Shown here: positions 13,320 to 23,772 of the stretch, one piece after another
Layout: every line of letters begins with the position of its first letter
Position numbering within the stretch: position 1 is the stretch's first letter
Assembly: GCA_023053575.1 (NCBI GenBank)
Contig: JAKZAP010000018.1
Location: forward strand, 11,160,001 to 11,224,000
Source of the DNA: Branchinecta lynchi
Taxonomy: Eukaryota > Arthropoda > Branchiopoda > Anostraca > Branchinectidae
Direction of reading: 5' to 3'
Length of the DNA: 64,000 nt
The notes under the pieces: generated by a model
Told to the model about the DNA's origin: nothing
Database searches by the model: none
What the model saw: only the letters and a program-made list of their open reading frames with translations
Program-made: the position numbers and the translations under genes

Positions 13320-13525
13320 TTTCAACAAAGAGGTTTAGTCATTCTTGTGTGTGTTTCACTTCTATGTTTTTGTGTTAGTCCATATTCAGTTTGAATTATT
13401 TATCTTGATATTATGACAGACATTATTGATTTGCCTTCATGTATATTGACGTAGTCAACACGCCTTTTGGTCCCAAGCCACGATATGTGTTGATATTTGA
13501 AATAAACTGAAATAACAAAAAATGA
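13320..13525 (+). mobile_element. Possible retroelement 3' end
   Basis: T-rich sequence ending GGTCCCAAGCCACGATATGT ... GAAATAAACTGAAATAAC looks like a LINE-type 3' UTR. No reverse transcriptase part is attached. Confidence 0.35.
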
Positions 13526-13679
13526 TTTTAGAAGATGTGGCGACGAGTCTGTATCAGTCGCTATTGTCTTGGAAGATGGGATTTAGTCTGTTATTTAGTT
13601 TATTCTTCGCAGAAGCCGATTAGCGGGAGTGCAACCGAAATATCCAAAATTTTATTTATAATAATATAATAATAATAAT

Positions 13680-14330
13680 ATATTAAATATTCTTTGAGCC
13701 CAAGCTGACTTTGAGACATTTATTTAAACAATGTTTACAACGGATACGTCAGCTACGATTCTTCGTCAGCGATATTTCGGCCCTTCTTGGCAAGGGTCCT
13801 TGTCAGGCTGTCAATCCTCTGGTCCAACTTCGGGGAAGGAAACAAACCTGTAATCAAAAAGAGGGTTGATCCGGGACTGTAGCAAGTGGGCTGCATCTAC
13901 TCTTGCTTTTTCAAAGTCATCTACTTTTGCATCTTCATGGAAGAGACCTGTCTCAAAACTTGCTACAAATTCTTCTACTGGTGGTTCACGGGGCGCGATG
14001 TTGAATTTACATCCATGGGACAATGCATTAATGTGTGTTGGAGACAAAGTTTTGGAGCTGAAATTTAGTATGGAAGGTCCAGGGAGAACTTTCGGACTGT
14101 AAGTCTGGATTTTACTGTAGTTTTTGTTTTGTAGTCGAGAATATTTTTTCAGCAGCTTTTCGCGGTGTTCCCAACAGGAATTTTCAGATTAGGTTTGTTT
14201 CCTTCCCCGAAGTTGAACCAGAGGATTGACAGCCTAACGAGGACCCTTGCCAAGAAGGGCCGAAATATCGCTCACGAAGAATCGTAGCTGACGTATACGT
14301 TGTAAACATTGTTTGAATAAACAATATATT
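13680..14330. mobile_element. PLE-type foldback element with an internal PLE-like coding fragment
   Basis: Arms: ACAATGTTTACAACGGATAC then GTCAGCTACGATTCTTCG and GGCCCTTCTTGGCAAGGGTC on the left; the reverse complement (ACCCTTGCCAAGAAGGGCC ... AATCGTAGCTGACGTATACG) on the right. Outside the left arm, AATATTCTTTGAGCCCAAGC reappears inverted at 58877-58899. The centre is the coding fragment at 13811-14130. Consensus of the two hammerhead cores is CTGACGAGG; each arm has its own mutation (CTGACAA on the left, CTAACGA on the right). It lies in PKN intron 5. Confidence 0.8.
13811..14130 (-). pseudogene. Fragment of a Penelope-like element protein (N-terminal region)
   Basis: One frame runs open through about 100 codons: SILNFSSKTLSPTHINALSH then GCKFNIAPREPPVEEFVASF, followed by an acidic/basic helix-like stretch ending FVSFPEVGPED. 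The pattern N-[LF]-S-S-x-x-L-[ST]-x-x-x-x-x-x-L-x-x-G-x-x-F-x-x-x-P is typical of the segment upstream of the reverse transcriptase in Penelope-like elements. No RT or GIY-YIG domain follows because the sequence runs straight into the inverted arm. There is no convincing start codon, so I call it a captured remnant of the parent element. What is seen is the frame and motif; the family name is by recall of the motif. Confidence 0.6.
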
Positions 14331-14754
14331 CTTTATTTCCATAATAGCACAACAAAATATGGCTAGCAGAGGATCTCATGACGTAACACATGTCAAAGCA
14401 GTGACGTACACAATATACAGTATATGATAATAATGAATACGCCTACATAGTAAAATACATGTCACACAATAAGAGTTAAAATGGGAAATAATATAATAAA
14501 TTTATCGAGAGTTAAAATAAGAAATAAAAAGGTACTAATGATAATAAATATCGGTCAGACGAATTTACTAGGGGCGGGGTAATTTGAAGCCGATTTTTGT
14601 TTTCAGTTTTTAGTCTGGTGATGGGCCGATTCGATCGGGGGATGGGCCGATTCGGGTTGGGCGATTGGTAATCAGGTAGAATGGATCTGTGATTATCTGA
14701 AGGTAGACATTTCAATCCAAAATATGTTATACCTTGCTTAACATCATTAGCTGA

Positions 14755-15264
<510 letters not shown>

Positions 15265-15560
15265 ATGTCGTCCATTGAATGTTGCCAAGTAAGGTATTCA
15301 AGTTGTGGATATGACGGACGTCGACAAAGCGTATAATTGGTTTATTTATTCCAAAGCGAAAGCCGAACGTAGCCGCTCTGGATAAAAACAAGTAAATAAT
15401 AATACAGAGACGCTATTTACACAAGGGACTTGTACCATGACCAATAAACCAGAAATAGTTTTTTCGAATGTAATTTAGAAGTCTAGGAATATATTGTCGG
15501 AGCCACGTAGACATACCAGGACCCACAAGGCGGGGTCTCATGGTGAAAAGCGAACAAAAG

Positions 15561-15690
15561 ATATTTAATTTTAATGGGGAAGGCGCCCCTGAGATGGAAA
15601 CAGAGGGTTCTGGGTTCGAATCCCGGCTGAGGAGCCTTTTTGTCGTTCAGTTCACTACATATAAGAACAAGTAAATACAAAAATGAAACA
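15561..15690 (+). mobile_element. tRNA-derived SINE, family 1, 5' part degraded
   Basis: CAGAGGGTTCTGGGTTCGAA then TCCCGGCTGAGGAGCC is a tRNA 3' half with a good B box (GGTTCGAATCC). The downstream body TTTTTGTCGTTCAGTTCACT then ACATATAA matches the body after the tRNA-like head at 44825-44895 on the other strand. The A box is not recognisable here. Confidence 0.6.
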
Positions 15691-15898
15691 AGAAGAATAG
15701 CAAAATATAAGTTGAAAGCACGACGCTCCGACAATAAAGCCACACAGGCCTCAATAAGATGGACTGAACACAATAAATTACTTATCGCCACAGACAGGCG
15801 CGTCTGCGGTCCGAAAGGATCACCAGTAGAGGATATTTCGACGCGTTAAAATTCAGTATCCTTGACTGATTTGAAGAATCGAGAAACGACTTGTTTCA

Positions 15899-16052
15899 GG
15901 GAGAGCAGAGGAAAATAACACTAGGGAGCAGCGCCAAGACTTGACAACATTGACACACACTCGAGTACCACCGATACTAGCACCACTAGCGATAGAGAAC
16001 GTCCCTACTGAAACCTCCCTAGTTTTATTTTGCTCTGAGGGAGAGACTAGTC
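15899..16052. mobile_element. Foldback family B, compact copy
   Basis: The left end GAGCAGAGGAAAATAACACT then AGGGAG is inverted at the right (CTCCCTAGTTTTATTTTGCT then CTG). The interior CACTAGCGATAGAGAACGTC matches the 8527-9208 cluster. Confidence 0.75.
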
Positions 16053-16059
16053 TGTCACT

Positions 16060-17016
16060 AAGCAGTGTTGTCACATTGACGGATTTTATACCAAATTGGC
16101 GAATTTTGTCGGAGACTGGCGTAAATATTTTTGCAACTGGCGTTGGCGTAAAACGTGCTGTTTTTCTTCTTAAACTGGTGTATTTTATGCCACGATGTGA
16201 AAAATTTACTATCTTTACGAAAAACCGACTGCTTTTCAGAAAAATTGACTGTTGTTTAGAAAAATCGTCCGTTTTTACGTCGTTTTAATCGTCGCGACCG
16301 AAGGCCGGAAAAATTTTGGGGTTTTGTGTTGATAGTCATTGAGATTTTTGGGATGTGTAGACTTTTGTGGCTTAACTTTGGCGTATTTTTCAAAGGCCGC
16401 AGCTTATTTTTTTTTACCACGATCTGGCAACACTGTCACTAACAAACATACCCGAAGTACTGCAGTTCCATCTATACCCCTGTGACCATCGGAAAGAGTT
16501 CTTATACAGGGAGCACAAAGGTGTTACCTATCGATTCTAGTGGGTGATTTTGAGATAACAACACTGACCCCCTTCCTTTTCCTTGCTTTTTAAAACACAG
16601 TCATAGGGAGGGGAACGAACTCTGATGCGATCGTCTGATATACGCTACTGGGAGGGCCATCTGACGTCAAATCCTCGCCAAGCACTTTTTTTTGTCGGAA
16701 CTAATCCGAAACTGTCTGCAAAGCCTCCAGCCATTAAGCGGGTCATCTGAGGATTAATATTTCAGGAAGACCTAAATTAAGCATGGGTGACAAAGAGTTC
16801 ACGCCTTATGAAAGCGATAACGCTACTTTTTTGCGGGTCGACCGTCATTCGGTTCAGGGAGCACTAGCTAGCTCGGAAAGATCGGACAACGAAAGCCTCG
16901 TTGCCGACGGCACAGAGTACTGTGTGAGCATCCGACCCAGCAGTGCTAGCAAAAAGTGTTCTATCTTTGTCGTCTAAATCTCAAAAGGATTATTGTAACT
17001 CTTCAGTTTTGTAGGA
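16060..17016. other. PKN intron 6 segment, no feature recognised
   Basis: Low-complexity runs of GAAAAA/TTTTTC words around 16200-16290 resemble those near 57720-57800. One 64-codon frame (16783-16977) has no recognisable domain. Confidence 0.4.
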
Positions 17017-17375
17017 TTATAATAAATAATAATAAAAGGGGACCAGGACCGAACCTTGGAGTACACTTGATGTAACGTGGATTGCCTTCGGGAGGCATGC
17101 CTTCAGGCGAATGTACATAGTAACTGTTCCTAGGGCCTCTCGGTCGCCTTTGACGCTATGATTAGGGCGGTCTGTCAGGATTTTTCTCAGGTCGGGCGGT
17201 CCGTCCGACCGTAAGGCCAAAATGCCAAACAGGACAAATGTAAATCCGGAACAAGTGTGCCCCATGCTTGAACATGAGTTTAAGCTTCTGAAGTCCGGCA
17301 TTCACTCGCTGTGTCGTGCTAGTCGTTTGTGCTTCGCATTTTAAATCTTCGGTTAGCATTACCCCTAGAGTTGAA
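17017..17375 (-). pseudogene. Scrambled LINE reverse-transcriptase remnant
   Basis: Two recognisable RT pieces on the minus strand. VTSSVLQGSVLVPF (about 17025-17085) is the conserved VTSGVPQGSVLGP-type block. LGVMLTEDLKCEAQTTSTTQ then RVNAGLQKLKLMFK (about 17270-17370) is the thumb region after the palm. In a normal LINE the first precedes the second; here their order is reversed along the minus strand, so the copy is rearranged as well as frameshifted. Lies in PKN intron 6, antisense. Confidence 0.65.
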
Positions 17376-17669
17376 TTTGTTCTACTCGCGAGGATTCTGA
17401 AATTTGAGGTAAAAAGCAGGGTTGGAATTTGAGGGTTGGGTAGGGTTGGAATTTACAACGTTTGGAAACTATGTTGCTGGTAAAAAAAAGCAGCTGACGT
17501 GCATCACTTAGTGTTGGGCGATATTTCGGTACCATGTCTCGCTATAGTACGTCTCGCTTCGCCAAAATTTAAGGACAAAATTGTCATAAAAAAGCGTCTT
17601 GTATTAATCAAAACTTAGAAGAAGTAAAAACTAAATTAAGAAAAATATATTGCTCCATATACCTAAAAA

Positions 17670-18640
17670 TAATTATTGAAACGGATAAATCAGCAAAGAT
17701 ATTCTTCAGCGATATTTCGGCCCTTCTTGGCATGTATCCTCTTCAGATTTTAGCTAGAAGAACAAGACCAAAGGTTTCGATGGGATCCCAAAAATCTAAT
17801 ATTTGATCCAGACAATTTCGAATTAACTACCATACTTGCCAAAAAAAAAAAAAAGTTCAGAAACGAATTCAGCGTACCTATCTCCTTATCCGTATAAAGA
17901 ACATCTAATCAACTTGAATTAAAACTTTAACTTATAAAAAAAAATCCGGTTTCAACCGGATCCCGAACGAACTATAAGTACCGGTAAAAAAAAAAAGATG
18001 TTCATATACAGATTCAGCGTGTCTTCTTACCCATAAATCTGTCCTCTAGTCAACTTCAAGTTAAACTTTTGCTTTTAACAAATTTTACGGTTTTCGCCTG
18101 ATTCCGGGCAAACAAGTTGTCCGGGTAGAAAATAATGTTCACATAAGTGTTAAGCATGTCTTCTTACCCCTAAATCGAAAATTTAATCAACTTCAAATAA
18201 AACTTTTACTTTTAACAGACTTTCCGATTTTGGCCGGATTCCGGGCGAAATACGTGTCTGATGACAAAATGATTTTCACCATCGTGTTCAGCATGTCTTC
18301 TTACCCCATAATCGACTATCACATTATATGTTTAAAAATATTTCATTTGCCCCTTAATTTAAACCCCTTCCCCCACCCCTAAATGTAGGGCTACAGAGCC
18401 CATCTACACAACTCGGTTTTACTTTTAACCCAGACAACCCTCACACCAAGTTTCATCAAAATATATTATTCCCTTCGAGAGTAATAGTGCGCACAGACGG
18501 ACAACTTTTGTGATGTCATAGGTATCCCTCAACTTAAGTTTTGGGATCCCAAAAATCCGTTTTGAGATCCCAAAAATCCGTAATTCTTGCTAAGAAGGGC
18601 CAACATATCGCTGAAGAATATCCTAGCTGATTAATTCCTT
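17670..18640. mobile_element. PLE-type foldback element interrupted by a minisatellite element
   Basis: Left arm: ACGGATAAATCAGCAAAGAT then ATTCTTCAGCGATATTTCGG and CCCTTCTTGG. Right arm: AAGAAGGGCC then AACATATCGCTGAAGAATAT then CCTAGCTGATT. Between them sits a separate element (17761-18590). The left arm's minus strand has CTGAAGA and GAAATATC|GCTG, but helix I has decayed. Confidence 0.75.
17761..18590. mobile_element. Minisatellite-bearing element family M, copy 1 (nested)
   Basis: Begins AAGACCAAAGGTTTCGATGG then GATCCC and ends with GTTTTGGGATCCCAAAAA. The interior has diverged repeats with TTTTACTTTTAACAAATTTT, CCGGATTCCGGGCGAA and CAGCATGTCTTCTTACCC. Other copies: 36735-37830, 40270-41380, 45320-46545, 63485-64000. 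Confidence 0.8.
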
Positions 18641-18897
18641 TGAACAATTTTTATATACTTGAAGTGGGAAAAGATAACAGGCGTCGTTTAGGCAATTTGA
18701 AGCGATGCATTACACTCCCTTTGGTTAGCAACGAAACATAACTATATTTTACCTGCGTCACTGTGTATAGCGGTTTAGGGATTTGGGTGGCATAAATGTA
18801 GCGCGGGAGGCGATACTGTGGGGTTCTTACCTTCGGCGGTAGAGATATATGCAACAAAGGTTGGATTTTAATGGAATTCGGTGACACAATACATCCA

Positions 18898-19192
18898 GAG
18901 CGTGTTCCACCTTTCTAAAAATAGTAACTACTAGTTACTATTTCCGTTCCAACCTCACCAAAAGTTACTACGCTGATCGTTCCAACCTTCTCGAAATAGT
19001 AACTATTTGCTTACCACGCCCGGGAGCGTAATAAGCGTAGTAACTACGGATCTCTGTAATGTGATTGGTCGGATTCGCCTGTGGCATGATATTCTACTGG
19101 AAAATAGAAAAATCGCTCCAGCCTTGACGGGAAGAAGCCATAATTCGTGACGTCATGCGTGGTAACTACGGTAAGTAGGATGGAACACGCTC
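18898..19192. mobile_element. MITE family E (GAGCGTGTTCCACC) copy 1
   Basis: Terminal inverted repeat GAGCGTGTTCCACCTT / AGGATGGAACACGCTC. The interior has AGTAACTACTAGTTACTATT and GTGACGTCATGCGTGGTAAC. About 295 bp. Copies 2 and 3 are at 27815-28108 and 33338-33588. Confidence 0.88.
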
Positions 19193-19587
19193 CCAATCTT
19201 CCGTTGATACGGATAGCCAGTAATCCAATACGTTCAATTGACACTACACTGACTTTATACACACTTGTCACATCACGTGACTGAGGACACAACTGCCTCT
19301 TTGTTCCAGCATTTGTTGTGTTGTACAATAACCGATAAGTTAGCCCTTTTTAGTGTTTTTTTTTCTTCTTTCGTTACAAAGTGTTATGTATTCCTCATTT
19401 TGTATGACAAAAAGGTCAAATTCGGCGGTAACCCTGTGACAGCTGCGTTTGAAAAATAAAATTCTATTCTTCATTCAATTCTTCTTCAGTTGAACTTTAA
19501 CTTCACTACAAGACTGAGACTCTTGCTAAAACTCACTACTCGAACTAAACTGAACTGCAAATTTGCTCTGCTAGACCCAAGTCCTGG

Positions 19588-19595
19588 CTTATATA
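19588..19595 (-). promoter_or_regulatory. TATA-like box in the left palindrome arm
   Basis: TATATAAG on the minus strand, followed by CCAGGACTTGGGTC. It has a mirror partner at 20145-20152 in the right arm. Confidence 0.4.
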
Positions 19596-19840
19596 CATGT
19601 CCTTTTCTTGTCCTTAATCGTGGTGATGTACCTTAATTCTGTACACATTTAGCCATCCTACACCTACATAAAACCATCATTGTACACTCGTCATACAAGC
19701 CTTAATCGTGATGAAGTATACCTTAATTGTGTACACTTTAAGCCACTGCCGAGGGAGTTGGGACTTGCAGGTCAGTACGGACTAGTGTTACGATCATCCG
19801 TTGTAGTGCGTCATTTTGTACTCCTTTTCTTTTGAAAACC

Positions 19841-19912
19841 ATACATGATCACTGTTTTGTCTTCTTTTATCAAAAAATACATGATCACTGTTTTGTCTTC
19901 TTTGATCAAATT
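19841..19912. repeat. Tandem duplication, 36 bp x 2
   Basis: ATACATGATCACTGTTTTGT then CTTCTTTTATCAAAA is repeated at 36-bp spacing in the loop of the 1.17-kb palindrome. A related inverted segment (AAACAGTGATCATGTACAGT) is at about 20768-20790, just upstream of e7. Confidence 0.85.
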
Positions 19913-20144
19913 GCGGAGGAAATTCGAAAGTTTTGCATGCCGTAGCACTAGTATGTAGGTAGGTACTGATCTGCATGTCACAACTCCCTCGGCAGTGGCA
20001 CTAAGTGTGTACACAATTAAGGTCTACGTCACCACGATTAAGGTTTGGATGAAGAGTAGGCCTACACGATAATGGTTTCAGGTAGTTGTAGGACGGCTAA
20101 ATGCGTACACAGTTAAGATATACGTCACCGAGATTAAGGAAAGG

Positions 20145-20152
20145 TATATAAG
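20145..20152 (+). promoter_or_regulatory. TATA-like box in the right palindrome arm
   Basis: TATATAAG followed by CCAGAAGTTGCGAC. It would drive transcription toward PKN exon e7 if the arm is a functional LTR. Confidence 0.4.
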
Positions 20153-20829
20153 CCAGAAGTTGCGACTAGCGGAGTCAGTTTATAGTTTGCAGTCAGTTTT
20201 CTTTTGAGTTATCTCGTAGTAAGAGTCACAGTCTTGCAGTGAAATTAAAGTTCAACTGAAGTGTAGAGGCAGTTCTGTCCTCGAGTCATGTGATCAGTGA
20301 CAAGTGTGTATGAAAGATAGTGTAGGGTCAGTTGTACCTATTGGGTTACTGGATAGCCGTATCAACGTAAAAGTGGATGTAGTTTTCACCCAATAAGTTA
20401 AATTAAAGATCCGATTATACTTCAACCGGTTTTGCGTGTTTCTGTACCACAATATCGTCAACCGCGCCACCATTGCATATACACCAAATATATTTACCGC
20501 CGTATTTGGGCATGCAAACTTTTCAGGGTTTGCTTAGTGCAGGTCCCGATCTCCTGTTTCGTTTTGGGACAAAAGCTATGTGTGCTTTGGACGCTTCCCA
20601 CGCTTTTCCCTAGATTTGTGTAGGTACCCTTTTTACAGCTTGGTCGCCTGCCGTGTCTCACTGAACCGCAGGATTCAAACGCAACTCCAAAGCCTTGATC
20701 AGTCAGCTGTTGATGACAACAGGCAAGAAAATTGACGAATTTCCTACGCTTTTAGTTGAAAAAAGGTGAAACAGTGATCATGTACAGTTTTCGAAGGAAA
20801 ATGAGTAAAAAATGACGCACCTCTACTAA

Positions 20830-21054
<225 letters not shown>

Positions 21055-21103
21055 TGAGTTTCACATCTGCGAGAGTTTAGATATCCGTGAGGGTATTTCT
21101 GTC

Positions 21104-21180
21104 GACCGTGGCCGAATGGTTAGCACGCTGAACTCGAAAGTGAAGGGTAGCTGGTTCGAGTCTATGTGGTGCCTACTGAT
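21104..21180 (+). mobile_element. tRNA-Ser-like SINE head, family 2
   Basis: GTGGCCGAATGGTTAGCACG (A box), ACTCGAAA (anticodon-loop-like, CGA) and GGTTCGAGTC (B box) have the spacing of a class II tRNA gene (Ser type), but the acceptor and variable arms do not pair well. It is therefore more likely a tRNA-derived SINE than a functional tRNA gene. In PKN intron 7. Confidence 0.55.
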
Positions 21181-21639
21181 TGGTTTTGAGCGAGTTTTAG
21201 CATCGCATCGCCTTCCCACCTTCAGTAGCCATTTCGTCTCCATTTGAACAGGGTGTGTCTGTTCATAAAAGCAGAAAAAGTTGGGCAGCGATTTTTTGTA
21301 GTAGACGTTGTCCAACCAGAAAGAAAGGAGGTCAGAAAGTGCAATTTCATACCCGGGGTCTAGAAAAGTTACAGTTACGTTTTGAACCAGATAAGTCCAG
21401 CTAAATAAAAAATTCCCGAGCTTAAATAACAGGAGTGTGGCAGGTTAGAAACTGCAGTAACAGCTAGCATGCAGCCAACACCAAACTGTAAATTAAAGGA
21501 ACCGAAACCTTGACTCGGGGAGCTAGCTGACATATCAAGAATGTACCCTGAGTCGAAATTGAGGGTAAGAAAAAATCTCGTTACGACCATTGCAGTTTCC
21601 GGGGAGTTACCGAGAATTAGAAAAAAAGCAAAAGGTTTG

Positions 21640-21705
21640 TGTGCCGGGAGTAGGAATCGAACGCACGACCTCTTGACTACTACCCGATACTATGGCCGAA
21701 ACACG
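21640..21705 (-). mobile_element. Possible tRNA-like B box, SINE remnant
   Basis: On the minus strand GTCGTGCGTTCGATTCCTAC then TCCCGGCAC resembles a tRNA T-arm and acceptor. No matching 5' half is found. Confidence 0.3.
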
Positions 21706-22119
21706 GCCAAAGGCGAACTTTTACAGTGCATAAGGGGCAAGGGCCTGCCAGCTAGCTTTGGGAACACTAAGGAGGGGGTTCGAGATAACAAAGATTGGGG
21801 GTCCTGTCGACAGTAAGTCCCTGTATCTTTATCTAAGCCCCCCAGGTCGGTTTGATGGCCGAAAGTTGCGTAGTCAAGTTTTCTGTGCCTTTAACCTTTA
21901 CGGGAGATTAGATGTACCTTAAACAATTTTTCTGGTTCCGTCCCAACTGACGAAAATAAGTCTACAACACAAGTTCACGGGTATTAAGACTAACCCAATT
22001 AATCTCCAAGTTCGTGGTTTGAGATCCTCAATACCAGCGAAAATGGTTCGGACATGTCGTCCAAGATGAGTTTGGGTGTTTCAGGTTCGATAGGCTATCG
22101 AACAAAATGACGTGGGCAA

Positions 22120-22960
22120 AGCAGGTCCATTGGAGTATAAACCGAAAAAGGAAATAAACATCAGTGTGAATGGTTGTGATTCACGGTCTAAAGCAAATAA
22201 AAGACAATCAAGTTGTCAGTCGGTAGTAGGCAGCTCACCAATAATGGTAGACCACGCCTGAAGTCTTTGGATTAAAAAGTAAGAATATTTTTGGCAACTA
22301 TTCAAGGTCTAAGGCCAAATAAGCTGTTAGACGATGGTAGTATGGGTATAGCTGTCCAGGCTAAATATAAAGCGAAAAGGACAAACAAGTGTGAAGTATT
22401 TGGGTTAGGAAATATTGGCAAGAATGGTTGAGACAAGTATCCAATGTCTGAAGTGAAATAGGATGTTAGACATTAATAATGTCGGTACAGCTGATTCGAC
22501 GAATATAAACCAAAAAGGGCAAACAAGTTTAAAGTATTTGGGTTATTAAATATTAGGAAGACATGACACAACTAGAGTTATCCATGGTCTAATCCCATTG
22601 AAAGACAAAACAAGTTGTTTGTCGATGATAGTATGGGTATAGAAGGTCAAGTGAAGTATGGGGAAGAATGCTAAACAGATGTGAAGTCTTTTGGTTCATA
22701 ACAATCATTAACAATGGTTAAGACAAGCATCCAAGGTCTAAAGCCATACAAAGCCAAACAAACGCAGTTCCATGGTTGCGTTTTGCCTCGACTAAAATTG
22801 AAGTAACTATCCAAGTTGTAGAAACTGTAATATGGAGAGAAGGTCCATTGAGAGAAGGTCCTAAAAAGGTATAAAATGAAGTCTTTGGGAGAGATTCCGG
22901 CAAGCTGTGTATTTAAGGATGTATTCCAAAACCAACTGTCCAATATACAAACAAGACACA
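22120..22960. repeat. Diverged tandem array in PKN intron 7
   Basis: The landmark TGAAGTATTTGGGTTA/TGAAGTCTTTGG occurs at about 22260, 22391, 22530, 22680 and 22877. The words AATGGTTGAGACAAGTATCC, GGTCTAAAGCCA and GATGGTAGTATGGGTATAG recur between them. The period is about 130-200 bp with much drift. Confidence 0.7.
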
Positions 22961-23628
22961 GGGTGAAATACTATAATCACTTTCAACATCTCTAAATATG
23001 TTTCGCGTTGAAGTACGGCGACCTTTTAAACAACCCGTCTGATTCCCAGGTTCGATTAAAAGTTAAGCAATTCATACTAAATCCCAAAATGATAAGAAAT
23101 ATAAACTACTTAATTTATTCCCTATGGTTAGTTTGTCAGTTATTCTCTACCGCTATCGTGGGGTCAAGCGCACATGCGAACTGGTGATTTGTGAATACCA
23201 CATGTGTTACTCGTTTGGAGAACTTAGTCGATTAAAGACTATATGCGTTCACATTGAAGCCGGGCCCCTTGTACTGCTCTCCTCGGGAGCCGACCTATGT
23301 GACAGTATTGAGATTAGTTCAGCTGTTCTAAACCAGAGGGGTTGCATGTCAGTACCGCAAAAATGAAACGCCGACGAAAAACGCCCCGGTCAATTCCGCG
23401 AAACTCCGCGCTGCGTCTAGCAGTTATCGCAAGAGAACGAAGACTGTGAAATTCGCCAAGGATGGAAGGAGGCGTTACGGCAAAAGTGGGCAAGGTTGGC
23501 GAAAGCATCGAATATGTTTGCTTCACGGACGCAGCCCGGTTGTCCTCATCTGCAGTGCAGCCGTCCTCTGTGTGTTCTTATCCCCGTACACTTTACCCAT
23601 CCGAAGGTCTAAATCTCTCAATTTATAG

Positions 23629-23772
<144 letters not shown>

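Larger units (their letters stand above)
19202..20367. mobile_element. 1.17-kb palindrome of two inverted LTR-like arms
   Basis: The left arm (from CGTTGATACGGATAGCCAGT to about 19775) and the right arm (from about 19977 to GGATAGCCGTATCAACG) are reverse complements. Each inner end reads ACTCCCTCGGCAGTGG; the right copy starts TGTCACAACTCCC, like an LTR start. Each arm holds TATATAAG pointing outward (right arm 20145-20152 +, left arm 19588-19595 -), followed by CAGTCTTGCAG and TTAAAGTTCAACTGAAG. Arms of over 350 bp with promoter-like elements fit inverted solo LTRs or a foldback element derived from an LTR. No internal coding region. Lies in PKN intron 6, ending about 490 bp before e7. Confidence 0.75.
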
